Positions 53,421 through 60,950 of a DNA stretch of 64,000 bases are shown here, in pieces; positions within the stretch are counted from its first letter, which is position 1, and the number at the start of each line of letters is the position of its first letter. The translations under genes were made by a program, and so were the position numbers. The stretch comes from Streptomyces griseoluteus. GTDB lineage: Bacteria > Actinomycetota > Actinomycetes > Streptomycetales > Streptomycetaceae. The stretch spans positions 62,001 through 126,000 of the forward strand of contig JOBE01000009.1 in NCBI GenBank assembly GCA_000717735.1, given 5' to 3'. Below the pieces are notes generated by a model. It did no database searches. It saw nothing but the letters and a program-made list of their open reading frames with translations, and was not told the DNA's origin.

Positions 53421-53459
53421 CCGACAGCCCGCCGATGGGGGATGTCGGCGGGCTGTCGG
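53421..53459. terminator. 15-bp perfect hairpin between panB and the ABC genes
   Basis: CCGACAGCCCGCCGA and TCGGCGGGCTGTCGG around a nine-base loop, 45-83 bp before the ATPase start. Either a terminator for panB read-through or an operator for the ABC operon; there is no T tract. Confidence 0.55.
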
Positions 53460-53482
53460 CCTCTTGGTGGAACCGCAGTGGA

Positions 53483-53648
53483 CTAGGGACTGTCTTGTGG
53501 ACCATGCCGGGCTCGCGGGGCCCGGCACGCGCGCTCGCCGCGTTGTCGTCGGTCCCCAGCGCTCCGCGTCGACTCCCTCCTCCGCCTTGCGATCACACGC
53601 ACCAGACCCCGCTCCCTGATCCGGCCTGATCCAAAGGACAGGCCCTAG
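53483..53648. mobile_element. 166-bp MITE-like element with terminal inverted repeats
   Basis: The ends are CTAGGGACTGTCTTGTGGAC (left) and, read inward on the other strand, CTAGGGCCTGTCCTTTGGAT (right). Over 26 bp, 21 positions agree. CTAG stands at both ends and could be a duplicated target or part of the repeats. Inside are a hairpin GCCGGGCTCGCGGGGCCCGGC and the blocks shared with 45861-46138. No ORF. The right-end CTAG supplies the TAG stop codon of panB, so insertion may have set or replaced the end of that gene. Confidence 0.7.
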
Positions 53649-54508
53649 TGGAAGGTGTGCTCCTCGGCGGGGAACGACCCGCCGCTGACGTCCTCCGCGA
53701 AGGCGCGCGCGGCGTCGCCGAGCGTCGCGCGGAGGTCGGCGTACTGCTTGGTGAAGCGCGGCACCTTGCCGCCGGTCAGACCGGCCATGTCGGTCCAGAC
53801 GAGGACCTGGGCGTCGGTGCCGGCGCCCGCGCCGATGCCGATGGTCGGGATGTGCAGCGAGCGGGTGACCTCGGCGGCCAGCTCGGCCGGCACGAGTTCC
53901 AGGACGACCGCGAACGCGCCCGCGTCCTGCGCCGCCTTCGCGTCACGGAGCAGCTTGTGCGCGGCCTCGTCGGAGCGGCCCTGCACCCGGTAGCCCATGG
54001 TGTTCACGGACTGCGGGGTGAGGCCCAGGTGGGACATGACGGGGATGCCGGCCTGCACGAGCAGCTCGGTCTGCGGCAGCGAGCGCTCGCCGCCCTCCAG
54101 CTTGATCGCGCCGACACCCGCGTCCTTGACCAGCCGGGTGGCGTTGCGCAGGGCCTGGACGGGCCCCTCCTGGTACGAGCCGAAGGGCAGGTCGCCGACG
54201 ACGAGGGCGCGCTTGGTGCCCCGGACGACGGCGGCGGAGAGGATCGTCATCTCGTCCATCGTGACCGGCACGGTGGTCTCGTAGCCGAGGTGACAGTTGC
54301 CCATGGAGTCGCCGACGAGGATCACCGGGATGCCGGCCTCGTCGAAGACGGAGGCGGTCATCGCGTCGTAGGCGGTGAGCATGGGCCACTTCTCGCCGCG
54401 GGTCTTGGCGGCGGCGATGTCGTGGACGGTGATGCGGCGCGTGCCCTTGCCGCCGTACAGCGCCTTGCTGCTGTCGGCGGGCGTCTTCTGGGCAGGCTGA
54501 AGCGTCAT
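53645..54508 (-). CDS. panB: ketopantoate hydroxymethyltransferase
   Basis: The 287-residue first enzyme of pantothenate synthesis transfers a hydroxymethyl group from methylene-THF to 2-oxoisovalerate. ILVGDSMGNCHLGYETTVPV near 67-86 has the metal Asp, KLEGGERSLPQ near 129-139 and VMSHLGLTPQSVNTMGYRVQ near 152-171 line the active site, and IGIGAGAGTDAQVLVWTDM follows. AGGAGCTTCACC precedes ATG 54508. The stop codon is formed by the end of a MITE-like element. Confidence 0.95.
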   Translation of the reverse strand: MTLQPAQKTPADSSKALYGGKGTRRITVHDIAAAKTRGEKWPMLTAYDAMTASVFDEAGIPVILVGDSMGNCHLGYETTVPVTMDEMTILSAAVVRGTKRALVVGDLPFGSYQEGPVQALRNATRLVKDAGVGAIKLEGGERSLPQTELLVQAGIPVMSHLGLTPQSVNTMGYRVQGRSDEAAHKLLRDAKAAQDAGAFAVVLELVPAELAAEVTRSLHIPTIGIGAGAGTDAQVLVWTDMAGLTGGKVPRFTKQYADLRATLGDAARAFAEDVSGGSFPAEEHTFH

Positions 54509-54848
54509 GGTGAAGCTCCTTGTGTCATCTCGAGGCGCCCTGACGGCGTCCCCGGACCACATCCATGGTGGCACTTCGCCGGGCGGGCGGGGAAGTGGGC
54601 CGGAGTGGCGCTGTTCACACCGGTGTGGCGCGCCCCTCGCGGAGGGCCCGCGCCCCCGCGCGCGACCCGCCGGGACCCGGCCCGGACCCGTACGAATGTG
54701 CGCGTTCTGTCACAGGTCCGCCGCCCGTGCCACCTGCAGGAACCCGCCACGCACCAGTGTCGTCCCTGGGGGAGTACGACGGACCCGGGATCGCCTAGTG
54801 TCGACATCGGGTCACGCGAGACGGCAAGGCAGCAGTGAGGACAGTGCG
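54509..54848. other. 340-bp intergenic region, panB / EEP protein divergent promoters
   Basis: No gene is seen. A perfect palindrome CACACCGGTGTG is at 54616-54627. TAGTGT near 54797 is a possible -10 for the rightward gene. Otherwise ordinary GC-rich spacer. Confidence 0.5.
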
Positions 54849-55877
54849 ATGGCGCGGGTGGACATGACGGAGACCGGGCACGACGGTGCCGGAGACGAGC
54901 GCCGCGGTTCCGGGTCCAGGTTCAGTAGCGCACTCGCCGGCCTCCGCCACGACCGGGGAATCTGGCGGCGGGGCGTCCTGGTGGCCGCCGCGGCCGTGGC
55001 GCTCACGCTCCTGATGGTCTTCCACGCCGAGATCCCCAACCGGATCGGCAACCTCGGCAGCCTGACCGAGACCTTCCTGCCCTGGCTCGGCCTCTTCGTG
55101 CCGCTCCTGCTGGTCCTCGCCCTGCTGCGGCGCTCCGCCACCGCCCTGATCGCCCTGCTGCTGCCCGCCGTGGTGTGGCTCAACCTCTTCGGCGGGCTCG
55201 TCGCCGACAAGTCGGCCGCGGGCGGTGACCTGACCGTCGCCACCCACAACGTGAACGCCGACAACCCCGACCCCGAGGGCACGGCCCGCCAGCTCGCCGC
55301 GTCCGGCGCCGACGTGCTCGCCCTGGAGGAACTGAAGGGCGACGTCGTCCCGGCCTACGAACGCGGTCTGGCGGAGGCGTACCCGCACCACTCCGTCCAG
55401 GGCACGGTCGGCCTGTGGAGCAAGCTGCCCCTGCGGGACGCCCGGCCGGTCGACATCCGGATGGGCTGGACCCGCGCCATGCGGGCCACCGTCGTCGCCC
55501 CCCAGGGCGAGGTGGCCGTGTACGTCGCCCACCTGCCGTCCGTACGGGTCAAGCTGAACGCCGGCTTCACCGCCAGCCAGCGCGACGTCAGCGCCGACGC
55601 CCTCGGCGAGGCCATCGCCCGCGACCGGCACGAGCGGCTCGTCCTCCTCGGCGACCTCAACGGCACCATGAACGACCGCGCGCTCAACGCCGTCACCTCG
55701 CAGCTCCGCTCCACCCAGGGCGCGGCAGGCGACGGCTTCGGGTTCAGCTGGCCGGCGTCCTTCCCGATGGCCCGGATCGACCAGATCATGGTCAAGAACG
55801 TCGAGCCGATGTCGTCCTGGGCCCTCCCGGAGACGAAGAGCGACCACCTCCCCGTCGCCGCCCGCGTGAAGCTCTGA
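54849..55877 (+). CDS. membrane-anchored endonuclease/exonuclease/phosphatase family protein
   Basis: A 342-residue protein. Three helices near 45-120 (GVLVAAAAVALTLLMVF, then the LGLFVPLLLVLALL and ALIALLLPAVVWLNLF helices) are followed by an EEP domain outside the membrane: LTVATHNVNADNPD near 127, VLALEELKG near 157, VYVAHLPS near 224, LVLLGDLNGTMND near 261 and the terminal KSDHLPVAARVKL with the catalytic Asp-His. Reaction: phosphodiester or phosphomonoester hydrolysis; substrate unknown. GAGGACAG before ATG 54849. Confidence 0.87.
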   Translation: MARVDMTETGHDGAGDERRGSGSRFSSALAGLRHDRGIWRRGVLVAAAAVALTLLMVFHAEIPNRIGNLGSLTETFLPWLGLFVPLLLVLALLRRSATALIALLLPAVVWLNLFGGLVADKSAAGGDLTVATHNVNADNPDPEGTARQLAASGADVLALEELKGDVVPAYERGLAEAYPHHSVQGTVGLWSKLPLRDARPVDIRMGWTRAMRATVVAPQGEVAVYVAHLPSVRVKLNAGFTASQRDVSADALGEAIARDRHERLVLLGDLNGTMNDRALNAVTSQLRSTQGAAGDGFGFSWPASFPMARIDQIMVKNVEPMSSWALPETKSDHLPVAARVKL

Positions 55878-56023
55878 CGAAGCCCTGAGCCGTACGTCGC
55901 CGGCGGCTCGGACGAGCGTCGGACAGTCCGTGTAGCCCGTCTCGCCGCCCGAGGCCGCCGCCGAGACGGCCGCCGAGACGGCCGGCTGACCCGCCCGTCC
56001 CGGCCGCTTCGACCAGGCCGCCG

Positions 56024-57787
56024 TCAGCGTGCCGTCGGCGTCTCCCGCCAGCGGTTCGTGATCGGAAGCCGCCGGTCCTTGCCGAAGCCCTTCGCCGAGA
56101 TCTTGGTGCCCGGCGGGTACTGTCGCCGCTTGTACTCCGCCGTGTCCACCATCCGCAGCGTCCGCGTCACCAGCTCCTCGTCGAACCCGGCGGCCACGAT
56201 CGCGTCCCTGCCCTGGTCCTGGTCCACGTACAGGGCGAGGATCGCGTCCAGGACGTCGTAGTCCGGCAGCGAGTCCGTGTCGACCTGGCCGGGGCGCAGC
56301 TCGGCGCTGGGCGGCTTGGTGATCGAGCTCTCCGGGATCGGCGGGACCTGCCCGCGCTCCTCGGCGGCCCGGTTCCGCCAGCGCGCCAGCCGGAACACGG
56401 TCGACTTGTAGACGTCCTTGATGGGGCCGAACGCGCCGACGGAGTCGCCGTACAGCGTCGAATACCCCACCGCGAGCTCGGACTTGTTGCCCGGCGCGAG
56501 GACGAGGTGGCCCTCCTGGTTGGAGATCGCCATCAGCGTCGTGCCGCGCAGCCGCGACTGGAGGTTCTCCTCCGCGAGGCCGGTGAGACCGAGCGCGCCC
56601 ATGTACGCGTCGAACATCGGCTCGATCGACACCGTGCGGTAGTTCAGGCCGGTGCGGCGGGCCAGTTCGGCCGCGTCGCCGCGCGAGTGGTCGGAGGAGT
56701 ACTTCGAGGGCATCGACACCCCGTACACGTTCGCCGCACCCAGCGCGTCGCAGGCGATGGCCGCGACGAGTGCCGAGTCGATGCCGCCGGAGAGTCCGAC
56801 GAGCACCGAGCGGAACCCGTTCTTCGCGACGTACGCGCGTACCCCGATCACCAGGGCGGAGTACACCTCCTCGTCGTCGTCGAGCCGGTGCGCGTAGCCA
56901 CCCGTCAGCTCCGGCTCGTACGCGGGCAGCGGCTCCTCCGAGAGCACCACGCGGTCGATCCGCAGTCCGTCGTGCACCAGCCCCTCGGGGGCATCGGCCG
57001 CGGCCGCCGGCAGGTCCAGGTCGAGGACGACGCTGCCCTCGACGAACTGCGGGGCCCGCGCGATCACTTCGCCGTCCGCGTCGACCACGATCGAGTCGCC
57101 GTCGAAGACCAGCTCGTCCTGACCGCCCGTCATCGCCAGATAGGCCGTGACGCACCCGGCCTCCTGCGCGCGCTTGCGGACCAGTTCCAGCCGGGTGTCG
57201 TCCTTGTCCCGTTCGTACGGCGAGGCGTTGACGGACAGGAGCAGCCCGGCCCCCGCGCTGCGCGCCGCCGGTACCCGGCCGCCCTCCTGCCACAGGTCCT
57301 CGCAGATCGCGAGGGCCACGTCGACCCCGTGGACGCGGACGACGGGCATGGTGTCGCCCTGGACGAAGTAGCGGTACTCGTCGAAGACGCCGTAGTTCGG
57401 CAGGTGGTGCTTGGCGAAGCGCAGCACCACCTCGCCGCGGTGCAGCACGGCGGCGGCGTTCTCGGGAGACCCCGCGGGCCTGCCGAGCCTCGGCTCGGCC
57501 CGCTCGGAGCGGTCCAGGTAGCCGACGACCACCGGCACCTCGCCGAAGCCCTCGTCGGCGAGCCGGCGGGCGAGACCGTGCAGGGCCGCGCGGGACGCCT
57601 CGACGAAGGAGGAGCGCAGGGCGAGGTCCTCGACGGGGTATCCGGTCAGCGCCATCTCGGGGAACGCGACGAGATGCGCGCCCTGTCCGGCGGCGTGCCG
57701 GGTCCAGTGCACGATCGCCTCGGTGTTTCCGGCGATGTCTCCGACGGTCGAGTCGATCTGATTCAGGGCGAGGCGTAGTTGAGGCAC
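56024..57787 (-). CDS. nadE: glutamine-dependent NAD+ synthetase
   Basis: The 587-residue two-domain enzyme makes NAD+ from deamido-NAD+, ATP and glutamine. The N-terminal nitrilase-type glutaminase (1-260) has the catalytic Glu in AFPEMALTGYP, Lys in AKHHLPNYGVFDEYRYF and Cys in AICEDLWQEGG. The C-terminal synthetase (about 310-560) has the P-loop VGLSGGIDSALVAAIACDAL. KSELAVGYSTLYGDSVGAF is the NaAD loop. Start MPQLRLALNQID at 57787. It converges with the EEP gene. Confidence 0.95.
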   Translation of the reverse strand: MPQLRLALNQIDSTVGDIAGNTEAIVHWTRHAAGQGAHLVAFPEMALTGYPVEDLALRSSFVEASRAALHGLARRLADEGFGEVPVVVGYLDRSERAEPRLGRPAGSPENAAAVLHRGEVVLRFAKHHLPNYGVFDEYRYFVQGDTMPVVRVHGVDVALAICEDLWQEGGRVPAARSAGAGLLLSVNASPYERDKDDTRLELVRKRAQEAGCVTAYLAMTGGQDELVFDGDSIVVDADGEVIARAPQFVEGSVVLDLDLPAAAADAPEGLVHDGLRIDRVVLSEEPLPAYEPELTGGYAHRLDDDEEVYSALVIGVRAYVAKNGFRSVLVGLSGGIDSALVAAIACDALGAANVYGVSMPSKYSSDHSRGDAAELARRTGLNYRTVSIEPMFDAYMGALGLTGLAEENLQSRLRGTTLMAISNQEGHLVLAPGNKSELAVGYSTLYGDSVGAFGPIKDVYKSTVFRLARWRNRAAEERGQVPPIPESSITKPPSAELRPGQVDTDSLPDYDVLDAILALYVDQDQGRDAIVAAGFDEELVTRTLRMVDTAEYKRRQYPPGTKISAKGFGKDRRLPITNRWRETPTAR

Positions 57788-57837
57788 CCGGCCAGTCTAA
57801 TCGTCAGACCGACGTTATGTCCTGGGATACGGGCGCC

Positions 57838-58010
57838 GAGTCCGGAACTCCGCGCACGGCGGAGGTCGCCGAGTCCCGGATACCCACCACGGGGCGGCGG
57901 GAACGGAGTCCCGGATCTCCGCCACGGGGGCCGGGCGCGGACTCCTGGATCCCCGCCACGGGGGGCCGGGCGCGGACTCCTGGATCTTCGGCATGCGGGG
58001 CCGCCGCGCC
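57838..58010. repeat. five degenerate 33-36 bp direct repeats
   Basis: Units begin GAGTCC(C)GGA or GACTCCTGGAT at 57838, 57871, 57906, 57940 and 57975. Units 3 and 4 are nearly identical (each with CCCGCCACGGGGG-type centres and GGGCGCG ends). The array fills the gap between nadE and the next gene remnant. No coding role is evident; on the reverse strand it reads as repeated IQESAPG/IRDSVPA-type peptides in shifting frames. Confidence 0.8.
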
Positions 58011-58027
58011 CCGCTGATCATGTCCCC

Positions 58028-58342
58028 ATGACGACCACTGACGATCCGGCAGAGTCGGCACGCCCCACCGGGACCGACACGGCGGTCCTGGGACGACGGC
58101 ACCGCACCTCACGCGTCCTGCGCGGCACGCTCCTTGAGAACGCCCGCTACGGAGATGTCGCCGCCGGACTCCTCGCCCTCCGCGACCGGCACCCCCTCCC
58201 GCCGGGAGCGGCGCCAACGCGCGCTGGCCCGACGGCTCGGCGCCCCCTACGAGGCGGCCGTGCCGTCGGGCCATCTGGTCATGCTGGACCGCCCGGACAC
58301 GGTGGCCCTCGCGGTCCTGCACCCGGGTCAGGAAGCGGCGTA
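58028..58342 (+). pseudogene. decayed alpha/beta hydrolase C-terminal remnant with frameshift
   Basis: Frame one (58028 to about 58200) reads MTTTDDPAES to VAAGLLALRDRHPLP. A second frame then takes over: RRERRQRALARRLGAPYEAA, VPSGHLVMLDRPDTVALAVL and a stop at 58342. The second part matches the end of an alpha/beta hydrolase, with the catalytic-His region GHLVMLDRP. The switch is at a C-rich run near 58190-58205. The nucleophile elbow and oxyanion hole are missing, so at about 105 residues this is a relic. Its end overlaps the CBS gene by 15 bp. Confidence 0.45.
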
Positions 58343-58747
58343 GACGCTCGTACAGAACGCCTTGATCTGCTCGTCCGACAGGTGCTGCGCCAGATCGGCC
58401 TCGCTGATCATGCCGACGAGCCGCTTGCCCTCGATGACGGGGAGGCGCTTGATCTGATGACTCTGCATCTCCTCCAGGACGGCGGCCACGTCCGCGCCCG
58501 CCTCGACCCAGCGCGGGGTGCCCTTCGCCATCTCGCCACAGGTGATCTTCGCCGGGTCGTGGCCCATGGCCACACAGCCGACCACGATGTCGCGGTCCGT
58601 GAGGATGCCGCAGAGGCGTTCGTTCTCGTCGGCGATGGGCAGCGCGCCCACGTTCAGGTCGCGCATCAGCTGCGCGGCGCGGTCGAGCGTCTCGTGTGCC
58701 GGGATCCAGCGGGCCCCGGGGTGCATGATGTCCTTCGCCGTGGTCAT
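58328..58747 (-). CDS. CBS-domain pair protein
   Basis: A 139-residue protein that is almost only two CBS domains: MTTAKDIMHPGARWIPAHET to GILTDRDIVV (8-55), then the KITCGEMAKG to VGMISEADLAQHL module (68-122). Such stand-alone modules bind adenine nucleotides (ATP, AMP, NAD or SAM) and act as energy sensors. It lies downstream of the DUF305 operon but is separated from it by a terminator. Target unknown. Confidence 0.9.
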   Translation of the reverse strand: MTTAKDIMHPGARWIPAHETLDRAAQLMRDLNVGALPIADENERLCGILTDRDIVVGCVAMGHDPAKITCGEMAKGTPRWVEAGADVAAVLEEMQSHQIKRLPVIEGKRLVGMISEADLAQHLSDEQIKAFCTSVYAAS

Positions 58748-58815
58748 GAGGTGCGTACCTTTCGTCGAACGCGGTCACCGTTACGTCCCCGAGCAGACTC
58801 ATTCTCGGCGCACGA

Positions 58816-58852
58816 CACGGCCCCCGCGACCGCAAGGGTCACGGGGGCCGTG
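58816..58852 (-). terminator. terminator of the DUF305 operon
   Basis: CACGGCCCCCG and CGGGGGCCGTG with an inner GACC/GGGTC stem and a GCAA loop, just after the DUF305 stop on its strand. Confidence 0.8.
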
Positions 58853-58871
58853 GGCCGCATCAGCCGACCAC

Positions 58872-59552
58872 TCAGGCGGCGCCGCGCTTCTTCAGCATGT
58901 TCGCCATCAGCAGGATCTCGGACTCCTGCGCGTCGACCATGCCCTGGGCGAGGTCGCGCTCGATGTCCACGGAGCACTTCTGGACACAGCCCTGGGCCAT
59001 GTGGACCCCGCCCCTGTGGTGCTCGGTCATGAGCTTCAGGTACAGGATCTCGGCCTCTCGGCCACTGGCCTTCCGCAACTCGTCCAGCTGCGCGTTGGTC
59101 GCCATGCCCGGCATGAGCGCCCCGTCGAGCGGCCCGCTGTCACCGGAGCCGCCCATGCCCATCCAGGTCATCGGCTCGACGCCCGACTGGACCTTGGGCA
59201 GTTCCCACAGGTCGAGCCAGCCGAGCATCATGCCGCGCTGGTTGGCCTGCGTGTTGGCGATGTCGTACGCGAGGCGGCGCACCTCCTCGTCCTGGGTGCG
59301 GTCCCGGACGATGAACGACATCTCGACGGCCTGCTGGTGATGGACGGACATGTCCCGGGCGAAGCCGGCGTCCGCGGAGGTGGTCGACGGCGTGCCCGGT
59401 GCCTCCTCGCGCTCGGCGGAGGCGACGGTGACGGCGCCCCCGGCGAAGAGCAGGGCGAGCGCCACGGCGGTGACCGCCGCCCACTGGGTCCGGTTCGGCC
59501 GCCGGGCCGGTGTCGGTGCCGGGGAGGTCAGGTCGTCCTCGTCGCCGCTCAC
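58872..59552 (-). CDS. DUF305 domain protein, membrane-anchored
   Basis: A 226-residue protein from the GTG at 59552, which overlaps the DUF3105 stop as GTGA. One N-terminal helix near 25-45 is followed by an extracytoplasmic four-helix DUF305 domain. ADAGFARDMSVHHQQAVEMS near 60-79 and LMTEHHRGGVHMA near 173-185 are the His/Met-rich motifs; CVQKCS near 188 adds two Cys. MTWMGMGGSG near 128 is a Met-rich loop. DUF305 proteins include copper-binding CopM of cyanobacteria, so a periplasmic metal role is plausible. Confidence 0.87.
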   Translation of the reverse strand: MSGDEDDLTSPAPTPARRPNRTQWAAVTAVALALLFAGGAVTVASAEREEAPGTPSTTSADAGFARDMSVHHQQAVEMSFIVRDRTQDEEVRRLAYDIANTQANQRGMMLGWLDLWELPKVQSGVEPMTWMGMGGSGDSGPLDGALMPGMATNAQLDELRKASGREAEILYLKLMTEHHRGGVHMAQGCVQKCSVDIERDLAQGMVDAQESEILLMANMLKKRGAA

Positions 59553-60196
59553 TTGTCGAGTCCGCCGGTGCACGCGGCGCCGGGCTCGGGGGTCTGCTTG
59601 CCCTGGACGTACTTCGTGAAGAAGGCGTCGATCCGCGGGTCGGAGGCGTTGTCCACGGTCACCTGCTTGCCCCAGGCGGACAGCATGATCGAGCCGGCCT
59701 GGTCGTCCACGGGGCTCATCAGCGTGTACTTGGTCTTGCCGACCTTCTCTTCCAGCTTCTTCACGTCACCGGCGGCGGCCTGCTTGTTGTACGTCACCCA
59801 GACGGCGCCGTGCTCGAGCGAGTGGACGGCGTTCACCTCGGAGATGGCCTGCTTGTAGACCACGCCGTCGCAGTTCATCCAGACCGGGTGGTGGTCGCCG
59901 CCGACCGGCGGCTTCATGTCGTACTTCACGGCCGTCTCGACGTGGTTGCGGCCGAGCTTCGCGGCGTCCCAGGACTTCTCGGCGGCGATGGGGGCCTTCG
60001 CCGCGGCGTCCTTCTTGTCCTGCTCGTCGGACTTCTTCATCAGCACGAAGGTGCCGAAGCCGACGAGACCGAGGACGACGATCCCGGAGACGCCGATGGT
60101 GATCAGACGGTTGCGGCGCTCACGGGCCTGCTCGGCGCGGCGCATCTCCTCTATTCGGGCGCGGCGGTCGGCGTTGGCGGAGCGGTTGGCGGCCAT
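59549..60196 (-). CDS. DUF3105 domain protein, single-pass membrane
   Basis: A 215-residue protein. Charged N-terminus ANADRRARIEEMRRAEQARE, one helix near 33-52 (ITIGVSGIVVLGLVGFGTFV), and an outer DUF3105 domain with GGDHHPVWMNCDGVVYKQ near 97-114 and VHSLEHGAVWVTYN near 122-135. The conserved His pair, Cys and EHG motif look like a metal or redox site. It is co-transcribed with DUF305 (GTGA overlap) and probably with the Cys-pair protein upstream. DUF3105 genes are commonly next to DUF305. Confidence 0.87.
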   Translation of the reverse strand: MAANRSANADRRARIEEMRRAEQARERRNRLITIGVSGIVVLGLVGFGTFVLMKKSDEQDKKDAAAKAPIAAEKSWDAAKLGRNHVETAVKYDMKPPVGGDHHPVWMNCDGVVYKQAISEVNAVHSLEHGAVWVTYNKQAAAGDVKKLEEKVGKTKYTLMSPVDDQAGSIMLSAWGKQVTVDNASDPRIDAFFTKYVQGKQTPEPGAACTGGLDK

Positions 60197-60270
60197 GGTG
60201 ATGTCGTCCTTCTTCAGGGAGGGGGGTGGAGTTCGGGGGTGGACGTGCGGGGGCGGTAAGCCCGCCGCCG

Positions 60271-60705
60271 CTAGGTCCGGAGAACTTGAAGGACGTGCAG
60301 GTCCGGCGCGCGCGGCTGGGCGCAGGAACGGCGTGCCGGGCCGTCGTCGGACGGCGGGTCGAGACGCGGGAGCCCGCCCTCCGCGTGCAGCGGCGGGTCG
60401 AGCGGGGGCGCGCTGAGCACCGCGGGGGAGAGGGAGGGGAAGAGGGAGCAGCCGCCCCGGTCGTACGGGCAGACGTACTCGCGCACGACGGCGGAGCCCC
60501 GCGAGGCATCGGCCCGGACGGCGTGGGCCCGGACGGCGTCGGCCGGTACGGCATCGGCCCGCGGGTGGTGAGCGTCCGTTCCGGTTCCCGCTCCGGGCCC
60601 CGACCCCAGACAGAAGAAGAGCGCGGCGAGGAGCGTCGCCACGGCACTCACCAGTGCCATGGGACGCGCGTGCCGGGACAGGCGTTCGAGCCGTGGGGCC
60701 CCCAT
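60271..60705 (-). CDS. small exported protein with a Cys pair, first gene of DUF3105 operon
   Basis: A 144-residue protein from ATG 60705. Basic start and a helix ALVSAVATLLAALFFCLG near 17-34, then a His/Asp/Ala region with repeats (ADAVPADAVRAHAVRADA) encoded by 15-bp DNA repeats. VREYVCPYDRGGCSLFPSLS near 74-93 has two Cys, and a third Cys is near the C-terminus (RRSCAQP). No family recognised. It is 74 bp before the DUF3105 gene on the same strand and divergent from glnA2. Context suggests a metal-handling envelope protein; this is a guess. Confidence 0.6.
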   Translation of the reverse strand: MGAPRLERLSRHARPMALVSAVATLLAALFFCLGSGPGAGTGTDAHHPRADAVPADAVRAHAVRADASRGSAVVREYVCPYDRGGCSLFPSLSPAVLSAPPLDPPLHAEGGLPRLDPPSDDGPARRSCAQPRAPDLHVLQVLRT

Positions 60706-60950
60706 GGGCGGAGATCGTAGTGTGCGCGGGCCGTCTGTGGGCCGCATGGGGTACCACTCGGTACGACGCCGGGGGTCCGCCGGACGGACGCAGCCCCGGA
60801 CCCGGCTGCTCCCGCGTTACCTGAGTCACACCGGAGCGGGCAGTATGGGTGTGCAACGTGCGCGAAACCATGTGGTGGGATGCTCAGGTGCCCCCCGATG
60901 TGCCGAGGCGGTGGGAGCAGGCGGCCTGACCAGCGAGGATGGGTGTGGAA

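Noticed and set aside
55888..56023. Repeated GCCGCCGAGACG near the end of nadE as a regulatory array
   Set aside because: Only two copies of a 12-mer at a convergent junction, probably simple slippage.
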